DNA of 64,000 bases from Mycobacterium simiae (lineage in GTDB: Bacteria > Actinomycetota > Actinomycetes > Mycobacteriales > Mycobacteriaceae), in NCBI RefSeq assembly GCF_010727605.1, contig NZ_AP022568.1, positions 744,001 through 808,000 of the forward strand, given 5' to 3'. The position numbers were made by a program, and so were the translations under genes. Below the pieces are notes generated by a model that was not told the DNA's origin, did not search any database, and saw nothing but the letters and a program-made list of their open reading frames with translations. Within the stretch, counting starts at the first letter, position 1. Each line of letters opens with the position of its first letter. This document shows, piece by piece, positions 33,478 through 43,303 of this stretch.

Positions 33478-34209
33478 TCACAGGTACTCGGCCCGCTCGG
33501 CCGGTAGGTCCGGTTTGCATTCGGCGACCACCCGGGTGCACGATCCATCCCCGGACGGCGAGGCCACCCGGCGGACGTTGATGAACGAAAAGCGGTGCTC
33601 GGGACAGGGGCCCAGGCTGTTCAGCGCGCGGCTGTGCGCGGGGGTGCTGTAGCCCTTGTGCTCGGCGAAGCCGTAGCCGGGATGCTCGGCATCCATTTTC
33701 ACCATCAGCCGGTCGCGGCTCACCTTCGCCAGCACGCTGGCCGCCGCGATGCAGGCGGCCGCCGCGTCGCCACCGACGACCGGCAGCGACGGCATCGGCA
33801 GCCCGGGCACTCGAAAGCCGTCGCTGAGCACGTAACCGGGCCGCACCGACAGCCCGGCTACCGCACGCCGCATGCCCTCGATATTGGCGACGTGCACGCC
33901 GCGTCGGTCGACTTCGGTCGAGGGGATGAACACGACGTGATAGGCCAGCGCGTAGCGGCGAATCAACGGGAACAGCTTCTCCCGCATCTTCTCGGTCAGC
34001 TTCTTCGAATCATCAAGAGCAGCAAGGCTTTCCAGTCGATTAGGACTGAGCACGCACGCCGCCACCACCAGCGGGCCGGCGCAGGCGCCGCGACCCACCT
34101 CGTCCACTCCCGCCACCGGGCCCAGACCATTGCGGTGCAGCGCGGATTCCAGGGTGCGTAGCCCTGACGCTTTCCGGATGACCGTCCGCGGCGGCCACGT
34201 GGTGGCCAC
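33478..34209 (-). CDS. rnhB: Ribonuclease HII
   Basis: The 243-residue enzyme removes RNA from RNA-DNA hybrids and single ribonucleotides from DNA. Active-site motifs are [15 protein letters not shown] (Asp, Glu), LDDSKKLTE, and [15 protein letters not shown] (final Asp). [15 protein letters not shown] and the C-terminal [10 protein letters not shown] are family hallmarks. The GTG at 34209, 2 bp after the lepB stop, gives the usual start ([11 protein letters not shown]). A longer frame would run into lepB. The last 25 residues are an unconserved tail. Confidence 0.92.
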   Translation of the reverse strand: MATTWPPRTVIRKASGLRTLESALHRNGLGPVAGVDEVGRGACAGPLVVAACVLSPNRLESLAALDDSKKLTEKMREKLFPLIRRYALAYHVVFIPSTEVDRRGVHVANIEGMRRAVAGLSVRPGYVLSDGFRVPGLPMPSLPVVGGDAAAACIAAASVLAKVSRDRLMVKMDAEHPGYGFAEHKGYSTPAHSRALNSLGPCPEHRFSFINVRRVASPSGDGSCTRVVAECKPDLPAERAEYL

Positions 34210-34211
34210 GG

Positions 34212-35120
34212 CTACTGACCTTGCTGGGGGTTCGTCGAACCCACGCCACCCCATCGTGTCGGCGGCCAGACGATGAACCTGGCCTTGCCGATAACATTGG
34301 CCACCGGCACCGTCCCCGACATCGGATCACCGGTACACAGCACGCCTTTGAGTGCGTCGGCCGGAACACTGGTGCAATGGGCCCGCGAATCGGCGGAGTG
34401 GGTGCGATTGTCCCCCATCACCCACAGCCGGCCTGCCGGCACCGTCACCGGGCCGAATTCGCTTCCCAGACAGGGATATACGGTCGGATCGGCCATCATC
34501 GTGCCCGGGTTCAGATACGGCTCCTTGAGTGGCTTGCCGTCGACCGTCAGTCCGGTGTCGGCCCGGCACTGCACCGTCTGTCCCCCGACGGCGATGACCC
34601 GCTTGACCAAATCGTTCTCATCGGGCGGCACAAACCCGATGAACGACAACGCGTTCTGTACCCAGCGCAGCGCGGTGTTGCTCGACCGGATCGACTTGTA
34701 GCCGACGTTCCAGGACGGCGGCCCCTTGAAGACGATGACGTCCCCGGGGTGCGGAGACCCGAAGCGATAGCTGAGCTTGTCGACCATGATCCGGTCGCCG
34801 ACGCAGCCGGTGCACCCGTGCAGAGTGGGCTCCATCGACTCCGACGGAATCAGGTACGGGCGCGCCACGAACGTCAGCATCACGTAGTAGAGCAGGATCG
34901 CCGTGGCGGCCAGCACCGCCAGCTCGCGCAGCGCCGACTTCTTCTTGGGCTCCGGCGTTTCCGCTTCGTCCCCCGCGTGGGCCTCAACGCCGGCAGAGTC
35001 CGGCTCGACGGTCGTGTCGTCGACGTCACCCAACGGCGTCTCGGGGGTGCGCGTGGAGACCTTCGGCTCCGACTGAGCAGGGTCGGACTGGGGCTCGGGT
35101 GAGTCCGTGGAATCCGTCAC
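34212..35120 (-). CDS. lepB: Signal peptidase I
   Basis: The 302-residue membrane enzyme cleaves signal peptides of Sec and Tat substrates. A disordered acidic cytoplasmic N-terminus (1-60) precedes one membrane segment ([20 protein letters not shown], about 68-87). The catalytic Ser95 is in [10 protein letters not shown] and Lys173 in [32 protein letters not shown] is the conserved box E. The start is GTG at 35120. The gene lies between rplS and rnhB, as in M. tuberculosis (Rv2903c). Confidence 0.95.
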   Translation of the reverse strand: MTDSTDSPEPQSDPAQSEPKVSTRTPETPLGDVDDTTVEPDSAGVEAHAGDEAETPEPKKKSALRELAVLAATAILLYYVMLTFVARPYLIPSESMEPTLHGCTGCVGDRIMVDKLSYRFGSPHPGDVIVFKGPPSWNVGYKSIRSSNTALRWVQNALSFIGFVPPDENDLVKRVIAVGGQTVQCRADTGLTVDGKPLKEPYLNPGTMMADPTVYPCLGSEFGPVTVPAGRLWVMGDNRTHSADSRAHCTSVPADALKGVLCTGDPMSGTVPVANVIGKARFIVWPPTRWGGVGSTNPQQGQ

Positions 35121-35210
35121 GAGATCAGCGTAGTCAGCACGGTGTGCCGGCCGGTAAGGCGTCGTCGCGACCGGCCGGGCGTACCGCCGGCATCGCCGCG
35201 ACGGGCGCGG

Positions 35211-35552
<342 letters not shown>

Positions 35553-35900
35553 GTGAGAGACACTTCCTTGCGGTCACGGCGTGCGGCAGCTGCCCGCACG
35601 CAGGGGTGGTCGGCAAGCCATTGGGGCTTCGGGGGCGCATCCCGCGGCGAGCGCAAAACCGCCCAGCCGCGAAAGACAACTGGTCAATTGTGCCAGACAC
35701 CCCGCGTGCATTGAAAATCACAGGTAAACGCTGCGGTTTGCGGTGCGCCGAAGCCGCTGGTGAGTGGTACATATGACTGGGGTCATCCGCGCTTGTTAAC
35801 CAAAATTCAACCCGGAGCCAACCCGGACCCAAGGATGCCTGGGCAGATTGCAGGTAGACCGCCCACTAATAGCCGATGTCGGAGAACAGGGAGAACAGCG
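35553..35900. promoter_or_regulatory. Divergent intergenic region between rplS and lppW
   Basis: These 348 bp carry no credible gene. They must hold the leftward rplS operon promoter and the rightward lppW promoter. A stretch with lower GC (about 35700-35815) is the likeliest place for both. No known ribosomal-protein leader fold was recognised. Confidence 0.5.
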
Positions 35901-36845
35901 ATGCGTGTCCGTCCGCTCACCGCGCTCGCCGTGATTGCGGCGGTGACGCTGGTGTTGGCCGGATGTGACGAGGCGCAGCTGGGCGCGCGGGCCCAGAAAG
36001 CATCCGGCAAGCCCGCCGCTGGCTCCTCGCAACTCGTGCAGCTGCTGCTGGACACCAACCCGGACAGCGGCCAGCTGGCCGGGGCGCCGATGGCCGGATT
36101 CAACGGGCTACAGGCGCGCATCCAGCAGGCCACCGAGCAGGCCGCCGCGAGCGGGGCCACGCTGTCGGTGGGCATCCTCGACCGCAGGACGCACGAGCTG
36201 GTCTCCAACGGCAACCCGCTGATCGTGGGCACCGCGTCGGTGGCCAAGCTGTTCATCGCCGACGACCTGCTGCTGCAGGAGGCCCAGGGCAGGATTCGGT
36301 TGTCCCCGCAGGACCGTCAGGCACTGGATGTCATGTTGCAGTCGTCCGACGACGGCGCCGCCGAACGGTTCTGGGATCAGGGCGGCGGCAGCAGCATCAT
36401 CAGTCAGGTCGCGAGCCGCTACGGCCTGTCGTCCACCACCCCGCCCTCGGACGGCCGGTGGTGGAACACGATGAGCTCGCTGACCGACCTGATCCACTAC
36501 TACGACGAGCTGCTCGACGGCACCGGTGGGCTGCCCGCGGAGCGGGCCAAGATCATCGTCAACGACCTGGCCCAGTCGACCCCGAACGGCATTGACGGCT
36601 ACCCGCAGCGGTTCGGCATCCCCGACGGCCTGTTCGCGGAGCCCGTGGCGGTCAAGCAGGGCTGGATGTGCTGCATCGGCACCGAGTGGATGCACTTGTC
36701 GACGGGCGTGGTGGGCGCGGACCGTCGCTACATCGTGGTGGTCGAGTCGCTGCAGTCCTCCGACGACGCGACGGCGCGCGACACGATCACCCAGGCCGTC
36801 AAGACGATGTTCCCCAACGGCCGGATCGGCTCCACGGCTTTCTAG
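35901..36845 (+). CDS. lppW: Lipoprotein LppW, beta-lactamase-like
   Basis: The 314-residue protein has a lipoprotein signal with lipobox VLAGC (Cys22). The mature part resembles serine beta-lactamase/transpeptidase folds, with the Ser-x-x-Lys motif in GTASVAKLFIADD and later SSDDGAAERFWDQGG and VAVKQGWMCC. ATG at 35901 follows AGGGAG. The orthologue is Rv2905 by order. Enzymatic activity is unproven, and it could be a penicillin-interactive scavenger. Confidence 0.9.
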   Translation: MRVRPLTALAVIAAVTLVLAGCDEAQLGARAQKASGKPAAGSSQLVQLLLDTNPDSGQLAGAPMAGFNGLQARIQQATEQAAASGATLSVGILDRRTHELVSNGNPLIVGTASVAKLFIADDLLLQEAQGRIRLSPQDRQALDVMLQSSDDGAAERFWDQGGGSSIISQVASRYGLSSTTPPSDGRWWNTMSSLTDLIHYYDELLDGTGGLPAERAKIIVNDLAQSTPNGIDGYPQRFGIPDGLFAEPVAVKQGWMCCIGTEWMHLSTGVVGADRRYIVVVESLQSSDDATARDTITQAVKTMFPNGRIGSTAF

Positions 36846-36852
36846 CGTCGGG

Positions 36853-37554
36853 TCAGGCGCCGGGCTCGCCCGGATCGAGATCGGGGCGGCGCTCACGGGT
36901 GCGCTGCAGCGACACCTCGCGGCGCCAGGCGGCGACCCGCGCATGGTCGCCGGACAGCAGCACCTCGGGAACGTCGAGGCCCCGCCAGGTCGGCGGCCGG
37001 GTGTAGCTGGGCCCCTCGAGCAGCCCGCCCAGCGTCGGTGAGTGCGAATCTTCGCGGTGTGACGCCGGATTGCCCAGCACGCCGGTCAGCAGCCGCAGCA
37101 CCGCTTCGATCATCACCACGGCCGCCGATTCCCCACCTGGCAACACGTAGTCACCGATCGAGACTTCTTCGACCCGCATCCGGCGGCCGGCGTCTTCGAC
37201 GACGCGCTGGTCGATGCCTTCGTAGCGGCCGCAGGCGAACACCAGATGCCGCTCCCGGCTCCAGCGCTGCGCGGTGGCCTGCTTGAACATCTCGCCCGCC
37301 GGCGTTGGAACCACCAATAGTGTTTCGCTGGAGCAGATTTCGTCGAGCGCCTCGCCCCAGACGGGTGCCTTCATCACCATGCCGGGGCCGCCGCCGTAGG
37401 GTGCGTCATCGACGGAGCGGTGCACGTCGTGCGTCCACCGACGCAAGTCGTGCACTCCGATGTCGACCAGACCCGACTCGATCGCCTTGCCCGGCAACGA
37501 TTGCCGCAGCGGATCCAGGTAGGCCGGAAAAATCGTGATCACATCGATCTTCAT
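36853..37554 (-). CDS. trmD: tRNA (guanine37-N1)-methyltransferase
   Basis: The 233-residue SPOUT enzyme methylates G37 of tRNAs to prevent frameshifting. Visible features are [34 protein letters not shown], the trefoil-knot SAM site [15 protein letters not shown] and [18 protein letters not shown], then [20 protein letters not shown]. It lies 17 bp after rimM in the rpsP-khpA-rimM-trmD operon. It converges on lppW. Confidence 0.97.
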   Translation of the reverse strand: MKIDVITIFPAYLDPLRQSLPGKAIESGLVDIGVHDLRRWTHDVHRSVDDAPYGGGPGMVMKAPVWGEALDEICSSETLLVVPTPAGEMFKQATAQRWSRERHLVFACGRYEGIDQRVVEDAGRRMRVEEVSIGDYVLPGGESAAVVMIEAVLRLLTGVLGNPASHREDSHSPTLGGLLEGPSYTRPPTWRGLDVPEVLLSGDHARVAAWRREVSLQRTRERRPDLDPGEPGA

Positions 37555-37571
37555 GCCGATACGCGCCCCAT

Positions 37572-38105
37572 CTACGCCAAATCCAGCAGACCCTCGGGCG
37601 GATCGATTTCGACCGTCTGGTCGTCCAGCGACACCGACGTGACGATCGCAGTCACGAACGGCACCAACACTTCTCGGGTCTCGCCGCCTTCCCTTCGGCG
37701 CACCGCCAGCAACTCGCCGGCCGCGGTGTGCAGCACTTCGGCGACGACACCGACGTCGTGCCCGGCGGTGGTGCGTACCTGCAGGCCTTCGAGCTGGTGG
37801 TCGTAGTAGGTGTCCGGCTCGTCGATCGGCGGCAGGTCATCGGAGTCCACCACGAACAGGTTGCCGCGCAACGCATCCGCGGCGTCGCGGTCGTGCACTC
37901 CGGCCAACCGCACCAGCAGCCGACCGCCGTGGTCACGCACGGTGTCGACGACGAAGCTACGCGGCGCTGCGTTGCCGCGAGAGGGCTTGGCGCGCAGCGT
38001 ATTACCCGGGGCGAAGCGGATGGTGGGGTCGTCGGTGTGAACTTCGACCACCACCTCGCCGGTGATGCCGTGCGCTTTCACGACGCGCCCGACGAGCAAC
38101 TCCAT
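37572..38105 (-). CDS. rimM: 16S rRNA processing protein RimM
   Basis: The 177-residue protein assists 30S head assembly and binds S19. The N-terminal RimM barrel ([20 protein letters not shown]) and the C-terminal PRC barrel ([40 protein letters not shown]) are both complete. ATG at 38105 was chosen over the longer open frame, which would run into the KH gene. Confidence 0.95.
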   Translation of the reverse strand: MELLVGRVVKAHGITGEVVVEVHTDDPTIRFAPGNTLRAKPSRGNAAPRSFVVDTVRDHGGRLLVRLAGVHDRDAADALRGNLFVVDSDDLPPIDEPDTYYDHQLEGLQVRTTAGHDVGVVAEVLHTAAGELLAVRRREGGETREVLVPFVTAIVTSVSLDDQTVEIDPPEGLLDLA

Positions 38106-38118
38106 GAGTGCGAAAGAC

Positions 38119-38361
38119 CTACTGGTCGGTGTCCACCACGTCGACGCGGATACCGCGGCCACCGATGCCGGCGACCAGCGTGCGCAGCGCGGTCGCCGTG
38201 CGTCCGCCGCGACCGATCACCTTGCCCAGGTCGTCGGGGTGGACGTGAACCTCGACCGTTCGCCCGCGCCGGCTCGTCACGAGGTCAACCCGGACATCGT
38301 CCGGGTTGTCCACGATGCCGCGGACCAGATGCTCAACAGCGTCGACGACGACCGTACTCAT
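38119..38361 (-). CDS. khpA: KH-domain RNA-binding protein (KhpA/UPF0109)
   Basis: The 80-residue protein consists of one KH domain with the GxxG loop in [17 protein letters not shown]. Such proteins bind RNA broadly and influence ribosome biogenesis and cell division. ATG at 38361 matches the 80-residue length of Rv2908c; a GTG 6 bp upstream is possible. It lies between rpsP and rimM. Confidence 0.92.
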   Translation of the reverse strand: MSTVVVDAVEHLVRGIVDNPDDVRVDLVTSRRGRTVEVHVHPDDLGKVIGRGGRTATALRTLVAGIGGRGIRVDVVDTDQ

Positions 38362-38369
38362 GGCCACAG

Positions 38370-38873
38370 TCAGCTTTCGGTAGCGGACTCGGTCGATTCG
38401 GCCTGCGCGGCCGGGGCGGTTTCGGCGGTCTCCTGGACCTCGTCGGCCTTGTCGCCCTTCTCTGCGCCCTTGGCGGCCTTCTTGGCGGGGGCCTTTTTCT
38501 TCGGCTTGGTGGCCTCGGCGGTCGGGCCGCCCTCGGCCTCGGCGAGCGCGGCGTTGAACAGCTCCAGCTTGCTCGGCTTCGCCGCGGCGACCTGCAAGGT
38601 GCCTTCCGCGCCGGGCAGACCCTTGAACTTCTGCCAGTCACCGGTGATCTTCAGCAGTTTGAGGACCGGCTCGGTCGGTTGCGCGCCAACAGACAGCCAG
38701 TACTGGGCCCGCTCCGAGTTGATCTCGATCAGGCTGGGCTCTTCCTTGGGGTGGTACCGGCCGATCACCTCGATCGAGCGGCCGTCACGGCGGGTGCGTG
38801 CGTCGGCCACGGCGACGCGGTACTGGGGATTGCGGATCTTCCCAAGCCGGGTGAGCTTGATCTTGACAGCCAT
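38370..38873 (-). CDS. rpsP: 30S ribosomal protein S16
   Basis: The first 85 residues are canonical S16 ([40 protein letters not shown]). The remaining 80 residues are an actinobacterial Lys/Ala/Glu-rich extension ([20 protein letters not shown]) of low complexity. It is the first gene of the rpsP-khpA-rimM-trmD operon. Confidence 0.97.
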   Translation of the reverse strand: MAVKIKLTRLGKIRNPQYRVAVADARTRRDGRSIEVIGRYHPKEEPSLIEINSERAQYWLSVGAQPTEPVLKLLKITGDWQKFKGLPGAEGTLQVAAAKPSKLELFNAALAEAEGGPTAEATKPKKKAPAKKAAKGAEKGDKADEVQETAETAPAAQAESTESATES

Positions 38874-39057
38874 GGGTAAGCGATTTCTCCTGTGTGTGTC
38901 ACGCTGCAATTCAGCGATCCGGGCGGGATGCCCGGGTCCGGTTTTGCCTCGCGTGTGTGACCGCTGCGCAACCGTAGTCGCGGGGCGGACAGCCGCTTAT
39001 TGTGCCAGAACGAGGGGCTTCGACAGAAATTCGCCCAGCGGCGTCGCCGCGGCGGCG

Positions 39058-39489
39058 TCACATCACCTTCTGGAAGACCTTCGTCTCGACCCGGCGGGTC
39101 ATCCGCCAACCCTGCGGCGTACGCACGAACTCGTCGTCGTACCAGAGGCCGCAGAACATCACCTGGTCTCCCGGTTTACCCGAATCGCCGGGAAAGACCA
39201 TCGGGTTGAAGCAGATCACCCGTGACGAGGCCTTATCCCCGTCGATCTGCACCGAAAAGTTCCCGAGCATGTGCGCGTAAACCGGAAAGGTCGGCAGCAC
39301 CTCCGACAGCCACTTCTTGACCTCGGGAAATCGGCCTTCGATTCCACCCAGGGCGGTGTAATCGATGTATGCGTCTTCGGTGAACACCTTGTCCAAATCG
39401 TCGAACCGCCGCTGGTCAATCGCGGTGGAATAGTCCACCATCAGCTGCTGGATCTCCAGACGGTCGGAAATTTCGGCCAGACTCAACAT
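39058..39489 (-). CDS. SnoaL/NTF2-like protein
   Basis: The 143-residue protein has the SnoaL-like cone fold: SLAEISDRLEIQQLMVDYST, FDDLDKVFTEDAYIDYTALG, and late strands QVMFCGLWYDDEFVRT. Members include steroid isomerase-like and polyketide-related enzymes, but many are uncharacterised. ATG at 39489 gives a length near that of Rv2910c, its positional match. It stands alone between the rpsP operon and the decayed catabolic cluster. Confidence 0.85.
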   Translation of the reverse strand: MLSLAEISDRLEIQQLMVDYSTAIDQRRFDDLDKVFTEDAYIDYTALGGIEGRFPEVKKWLSEVLPTFPVYAHMLGNFSVQIDGDKASSRVICFNPMVFPGDSGKPGDQVMFCGLWYDDEFVRTPQGWRMTRRVETKVFQKVM

Positions 39490-39630
39490 GCCTAGATTCA
39501 ACACCCGGGCCGGACCCGACGCCGACGCGACTCGTCGGTGCTTTCCCGCTCCTGTCAACTCGCTTGGGATCCAGCATGTTTCGCCGCCACCGCGGGCGGC
39601 GGAGGACAGCAGCTGATCCCCGAATGCATG

Positions 39631-40003
39631 TCAGCAATTGCCCGCGGAAATCTTCGCCCGGGCATCGGCAAGGTTGGACTTGGTGATCATCAGCGCCTCG
39701 ACCGGGACGAAACGGTCGTTGGGCTTGGTGCCATTGCGTAGGTTGTCGATCCGCTTGGTGGCAGCGACGCGGCCGGACGCGTAGCCGCGCAAGCTGATCG
39801 TCATGTCGAGCGTCCCCGCAGCTATGGCATTCAGCGCCGGCTCGCCTCCGTCGGAACCAATGATGACAATGCTGTCTATCGGCCGTCCGCGCTGCTGGAC
39901 GGCCAGGATACCGCCCAAAGCGATGTCATCGTTGTCGAAGTAGAGCGCGTCGATGGCCGGGGTGGCCGTCAGCACGTTCTCCGTGGCCCGCAGGCCTGCA
40001 TCT
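39631..40003 (-). pseudogene. C-terminal fragment of a sugar ABC substrate-binding protein
   Basis: From about 40001 the frame reads DAGLRATENVLTATPAIDAL, then DNDDIALGGILAVQQRG and IIGSDGGEPALNAIAAGTLD, the C-terminal lobe of a ribose/RbsB-type binding protein. The signal peptide and N-terminal lobe (about 180 residues) are missing. An in-frame TGA lies just before the fragment, and the upstream sequence belongs to an alpha/beta hydrolase instead. A GTG at 39975 is available but would give a non-exported half protein. It is the 3' end of a deletion joint. Confidence 0.8.
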
Positions 40004-40253
40004 CAGGTGCCTTGTCGGCGAAGCCGTGCCCGGGAAAGTCGATCGCGTAAGTATGGAATCCGGCATCTACCAGTCCCGGTATCACCGCGATGAAGCGGTC
40101 AGCACGCGACCCCACACCGTGCAGACATACCAAAGATGTTGTGCCGGAGAGTGACTCGACAACCCGCGATCGGACCCCGAGTGCGGTCACCGGATACGAG
40201 ATCACCTGGTCGCGACCATGCGTGAACGGAAGTCCCCGCGCACGAACGGTCAT
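39969..40253 (-). pseudogene. N-terminal fragment of an alpha/beta hydrolase
   Basis: The 94-codon frame starts with ATG overlapping the RidA stop and encodes the N-terminal third of an alpha/beta hydrolase (VISYPVTALGVRSRVVESLS; LVCLHGVGSRADRFIAVIPG oxyanion-hole HG; YAIDFPGHGFADKAP). The nucleophile elbow GxSxG, Asp and His are gone. After KAPE it runs out of frame into substrate-binding-protein sequence. Meta-cleavage-product hydrolases have this start, which would suit aromatic catabolism. Confidence 0.8.
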
Positions 40254-40642
40254 AGAAACCCGTTCCGGGCGCACGCCAGTGCCTCGATCTCGACTACAAA
40301 TCTCTCTTCGACCAGACCGGCAACCACCAAAAGCGTGTTGGGTGGGTACACCCCGGCCGAATAGATCTTCTTGAACACCTCTTTGCGAATTGCCATAAAC
40401 GCTGGGATCGTCTCCCTGCCGACGACGTACGTGGTGAACTTGATGACGTCGCAGAAGTCGAGCCCGGCGGCGGCCAGAGCCTTACCTACGTTGCCGAATG
40501 CGCCACGTACTTGCTCTTCCGGGCTGTCTGCGTCGCCGCCGAACTGGCCCGCCACCGCCACCAGGTTATTGGCGACGGACACTGGTGAGTAGTCGCCATA
40601 CTTACCCAGACCGTCGACCGTGGGGATGTAACTGACTGCCAT
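40250..40642 (-). CDS. RidA/YjgF-family protein
   Basis: The 130-residue protein has the RidA fold (SPVSVANNLVAVAGQFGGDA; VRGAFGNVGKALAAAGLDFC; FKKIYSAGVYPPNTLLVVAG) and the Glu of VEIEALA near the end. Instead of the canonical Arg105 of RidA it has Asn in PPNTLL, so it may not be an imine deaminase and could belong to the Rid subgroups found in catabolic operons. It lies between the GntR gene and the truncated hydrolase. Confidence 0.88.
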   Translation of the reverse strand: MAVSYIPTVDGLGKYGDYSPVSVANNLVAVAGQFGGDADSPEEQVRGAFGNVGKALAAAGLDFCDVIKFTTYVVGRETIPAFMAIRKEVFKKIYSAGVYPPNTLLVVAGLVEERFVVEIEALACARNGFL

Positions 40643-40665
40643 TGGCCTAATGCTCCTGTTCCCAG

Positions 40666-41373
40666 TTATTTTCGAAATTCCGATGATCGCTCGGGTAGCA
40701 CCGGTGATACTTGCTTGACTGTTGACCGGAGGTGACGTCGTACCGCTATCTCCATGGCGTCGCCATCGCGGGCTCGTAACGCATTCAACATCTCCTGGTG
40801 CCCGCGCAACGCGCTGTCGGCGGGCGGCCTGCTCGATACCAGGATGCGCACATAGAACTTCGATCGCTCCGCCAGCGAGCTGATCATGTTGAGTAGCTCT
40901 TTGTTTGGACACGGACCGTACAACCGGACGTGAAACTGTTGGTTCAGCTGAGCCCATGCCACAGGATCGGTGACTTCGGCCATCTGGCGGTTGAGGGTGG
41001 TGATGTCATCGACGTGATCGGTGCCCGCCGCGGCAACGGCAAGGCGCCCAGCGAGCACCTCGAGTTGCTCACGGATCTCGTAGAGGTCCAGCAACTGCTG
41101 GACCGTGGGCTTCGTCACCATCGCCCCGCGCCGCGGGTCGATGGTCACCAGACCCTCACTTGCCAAGGCATGCAACGCTTCCCGCAGCGGTGTCCGACTT
41201 ACGTTCAGTCGAGTCGCAAGCTCGTCCTGGCGCAGCGGGACATCGGGGAGGAGGTCGCCGCTGATGATCAGATCACGCAACGCGTCGCGTACCACATCGC
41301 GCACGGTGGTGCCACGGCTTATCGGCACGATGTCGATCCCGCGGCCTGAGGCGAGACTAGTAGCCACCGACAC
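40666..41373 (-). CDS. GntR-family regulator, FadR/FCD type
   Basis: The 235-residue protein has an N-terminal winged helix (TVRDVVRDALRDLIISGDLL; DELATRLNVSRTPLREALHA) and a C-terminal all-helical FCD ligand domain (YEIREQLEVLAGRLAVAAAG; NQQFHVRLYGPCPNKELLNM) with Asp/His metal ligands. The GTG start directly follows the TAG of the FAH gene. It probably represses the catabolic operon it sits in; a strong palindrome at 42851-42874 upstream of the operon is the candidate operator. Confidence 0.9.
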   Translation of the reverse strand: MSVATSLASGRGIDIVPISRGTTVRDVVRDALRDLIISGDLLPDVPLRQDELATRLNVSRTPLREALHALASEGLVTIDPRRGAMVTKPTVQQLLDLYEIREQLEVLAGRLAVAAAGTDHVDDITTLNRQMAEVTDPVAWAQLNQQFHVRLYGPCPNKELLNMISSLAERSKFYVRILVSSRPPADSALRGHQEMLNALRARDGDAMEIAVRRHLRSTVKQVSPVLPERSSEFRK

Positions 41374-42255
41374 CTACTGATCCGCTGCCACGGTGTTGAC
41401 CAGGGTCCCCAGGCCGGTGATGGATATCTCGATCACGTCGCCAGGACGCAGGAATCGCGGTGGGTCGAATCCAATGCCAACACCGGGAGGTGTACCGGTC
41501 GCGATGATGTCACCCGGCAGCAGCGTCATCCCGGCGCTGATAGTGGCGATGAGTTCGGGCACATCGAAGATCAGATCGGCCGTCTTGGCGCTCTGTCGTA
41601 GTTCACCGTTCACACGAGTCTCGACAAGGAGCTCTCGGTGGTCGATCTCGTCGGCTGTCACCGCGAACGGGCCCATCGGACACAGGCCATCCAGTGACTT
41701 GCCCAGGAACCACTGCTGATGTTCGCGCTGCCGCTCACGCGCTGTCACGTCATTCACGATGGTGTAGCCCCACACGTGAGACATTGCGTCCTGCGCACGG
41801 ATGTTTGCGCCGCCCGTCCCAATGATTACCGCGAGTTCTGCTTCGTAGTCCAAGGATTGGGTTAGCCGACCGTGCGCCGGGATATGTTCGCCGGTTCCGA
41901 TGACCGTAGTCGGAGCCTTGGTGAACACCACCGGCCGGTCCGGAACTCCGATCCCCCCCGCCGCGTTGAACCCGGATACGTCGAACTCGTTGGAGTGCTC
42001 GACATAGTTGAGGCCGACGCAGAAGATGTTGCGCCGGGGGGCTGGGATCGGAGCGACCAGAACGACGTCGTCGAGCGGCACCGCAGTCTGTTCGTCGAGC
42101 TCCCCCAAGGGTTCCTGCGTCGTGATTCGTGCGAGCAGCCCAACTGGGTCGCCGGTCCAGTCAACGGCGTCACCGCCTGGCAACGGGATCACGTAGGATC
42201 CTCGCACCACTCCGGCAACGACGCCGGTCGGGCCGGTGAACGACACATATTTCAC
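41374..42255 (-). CDS. Fumarylacetoacetate hydrolase-family protein
   Basis: The 293-residue protein has the FAH fold with metal-site motifs NYVEHSNEFD, DYEAELAVIIGTGG (Glu-x-Glu), GYTIVNDVTARERQ, KSLDGLCPMGPFAVTADEID and LPGDIIATGTPPGVG. The family hydrolyses acylpyruvates or hydrates and decarboxylates products of aromatic ring cleavage. GTG at 42255 has AGGAGG at 42265-42270. It is the most intact enzyme of the decayed operon. Confidence 0.9.
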   Translation of the reverse strand: MKYVSFTGPTGVVAGVVRGSYVIPLPGGDAVDWTGDPVGLLARITTQEPLGELDEQTAVPLDDVVLVAPIPAPRRNIFCVGLNYVEHSNEFDVSGFNAAGGIGVPDRPVVFTKAPTTVIGTGEHIPAHGRLTQSLDYEAELAVIIGTGGANIRAQDAMSHVWGYTIVNDVTARERQREHQQWFLGKSLDGLCPMGPFAVTADEIDHRELLVETRVNGELRQSAKTADLIFDVPELIATISAGMTLLPGDIIATGTPPGVGIGFDPPRFLRPGDVIEISITGLGTLVNTVAADQ

Positions 42256-42479
42256 GAGTGACGCCTCCTCATTGCTTGAACCGCACTGCTTGAACGACAC
42301 GGAAAGTTTCGACACTCCAAGATCAGACGACGGTGTCCCGGGCGCCAGCCGGGACCGTGCGGGCACCTTTGTTCAACCCGTTCTGGAACGGCCGGGTGTG
42401 GGAAACGGAGCGGAGCAGGCACGCCCGCAATCCGTCGACGCGTTCCGAGACCCGAGCACGCGCGAAACCGGATAGGTAG

Positions 42480-42832
42480 GACCACCGTTGAACGTGGTTG
42501 GTCAGTGGCCGGCATTCCCTCTCCCACCCCGAGAGCGCACGCGGGATTTCTTGTTCGCGCTCGAGGATCGCCGATCACCGCCGCATGGCCTCGAGACCAA
42601 TACCGACACCGCACGTTCACGAGTCGATCCCACCGGCTCGCTTCGGCGAACCGGTCCACAAGATGCGCCGCTTCGGGAAATGCTGTCCGCCAAAGGTCCC
42701 GGTCAACCGGCATCTTGTTCGCGCGCTCATCGGACACCGGCGCGCTTAGGAAGATGTGGCCAACAACAGGCCAGACAGACCTGCGCCGGCGACCTCAGCG
42801 GTTCTAGGCAAGCTGATCCCCCTTGTCGGCAT
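42480..42832 (-). pseudogene. FAD-dependent aromatic monooxygenase, internally deleted remnant
   Basis: ATG at 42832 begins MPTRGISLPRTAEVAGAGLSG, the Rossmann start of a class A flavin monooxygenase, but the frame stops at 42746. From 42737 another frame encodes the C-terminal FAD-binding region: WRTAFPEAAHLVDRFAEASR, VRCRYWSRGHAAVIGD, and LGVGEGMPAT. About 250 residues between them are missing and the GD motif is damaged. It would have been the first enzyme of the operon that continues with the FAH gene. Confidence 0.75.
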
Positions 42833-42850
42833 CGGCGCCACTCGGCCAGA

Positions 42851-42874
42851 TTGGATCCTGTATGCAGGATCCAA
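42851..42874. promoter_or_regulatory. Perfect 10-bp-arm palindrome, candidate GntR operator
   Basis: TTGGATCCTG at 42851-42860 is exactly complementary to CAGGATCCAA at 42865-42874 around a 4-bp spacer. It ends 19 bp upstream of the monooxygenase remnant's ATG, where an operator for the operon's own GntR regulator would be expected. Such dimeric sites are usual for FCD-type GntR proteins. Confidence 0.6.
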
Positions 42875-43189
42875 AGCTACCCAATCGGGCCAGCACCTGA
42901 CAACCGGAACAGCGCCTGCCTCGGAAGCCGCGAGATATGCACGCAAACAACGATTTTCACACAGCACTACTTGAAACACTGTCGGGCAAAGACGATTCCG
43001 GGTGCCGGTAGCACAGCGTGGCGCGAATTCAATCGAGGTTAGGACCGCGGGACCCACAGATCAGTGCGGCCGCGTGAGGCGGCGAATTCCCGTGCGAGTC
43101 CGGCAATTCGATCTCCGCAGCAAGCTATTGTGGCAACACGTTTCGTCGATCCGCGAAGATCGGATCCCTGGCGGACAACCAACGTTGCC
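42875..43189. other. Non-coding stretch before the orphan amt gene
   Basis: These 315 bp hold only short frames with no recognisable domain. They lie between the decayed operon's operator and the amt control region and are likely remnant DNA. Confidence 0.5.
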
Positions 43190-43227
43190 GTAACACGGCC
43201 GCAACAGCACACCTCGGTCTATGTAAC
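43190..43227 (+). promoter_or_regulatory. Candidate GlnR binding sites upstream of the orphan amt
   Basis: GTAAC at 43190, GCAAC at 43201 and GTAAC at 43223 lie on an 11-bp periodicity (offsets 11 and 22). The first pair, GTAAC-N6-GCAAC, fits the actinobacterial GlnR consensus GTNAC-N6-GNAAC. They are 77-114 bp upstream of the ATG, suitable for activation under nitrogen limitation. Confidence 0.55.
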
Positions 43228-43303
43228 AGAAACATTGTCCACTATCAGTAGACAGCCCGTGAGGGGCTCTGCCCCGCTCCAGGCCCCGCTCCAGGAGGTA
43301 TCT

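Noticed and set aside
35553..35900. Ribosomal-protein leader RNA upstream of rplS
   Set aside because: No structure matching a known leader family could be recognised by eye.
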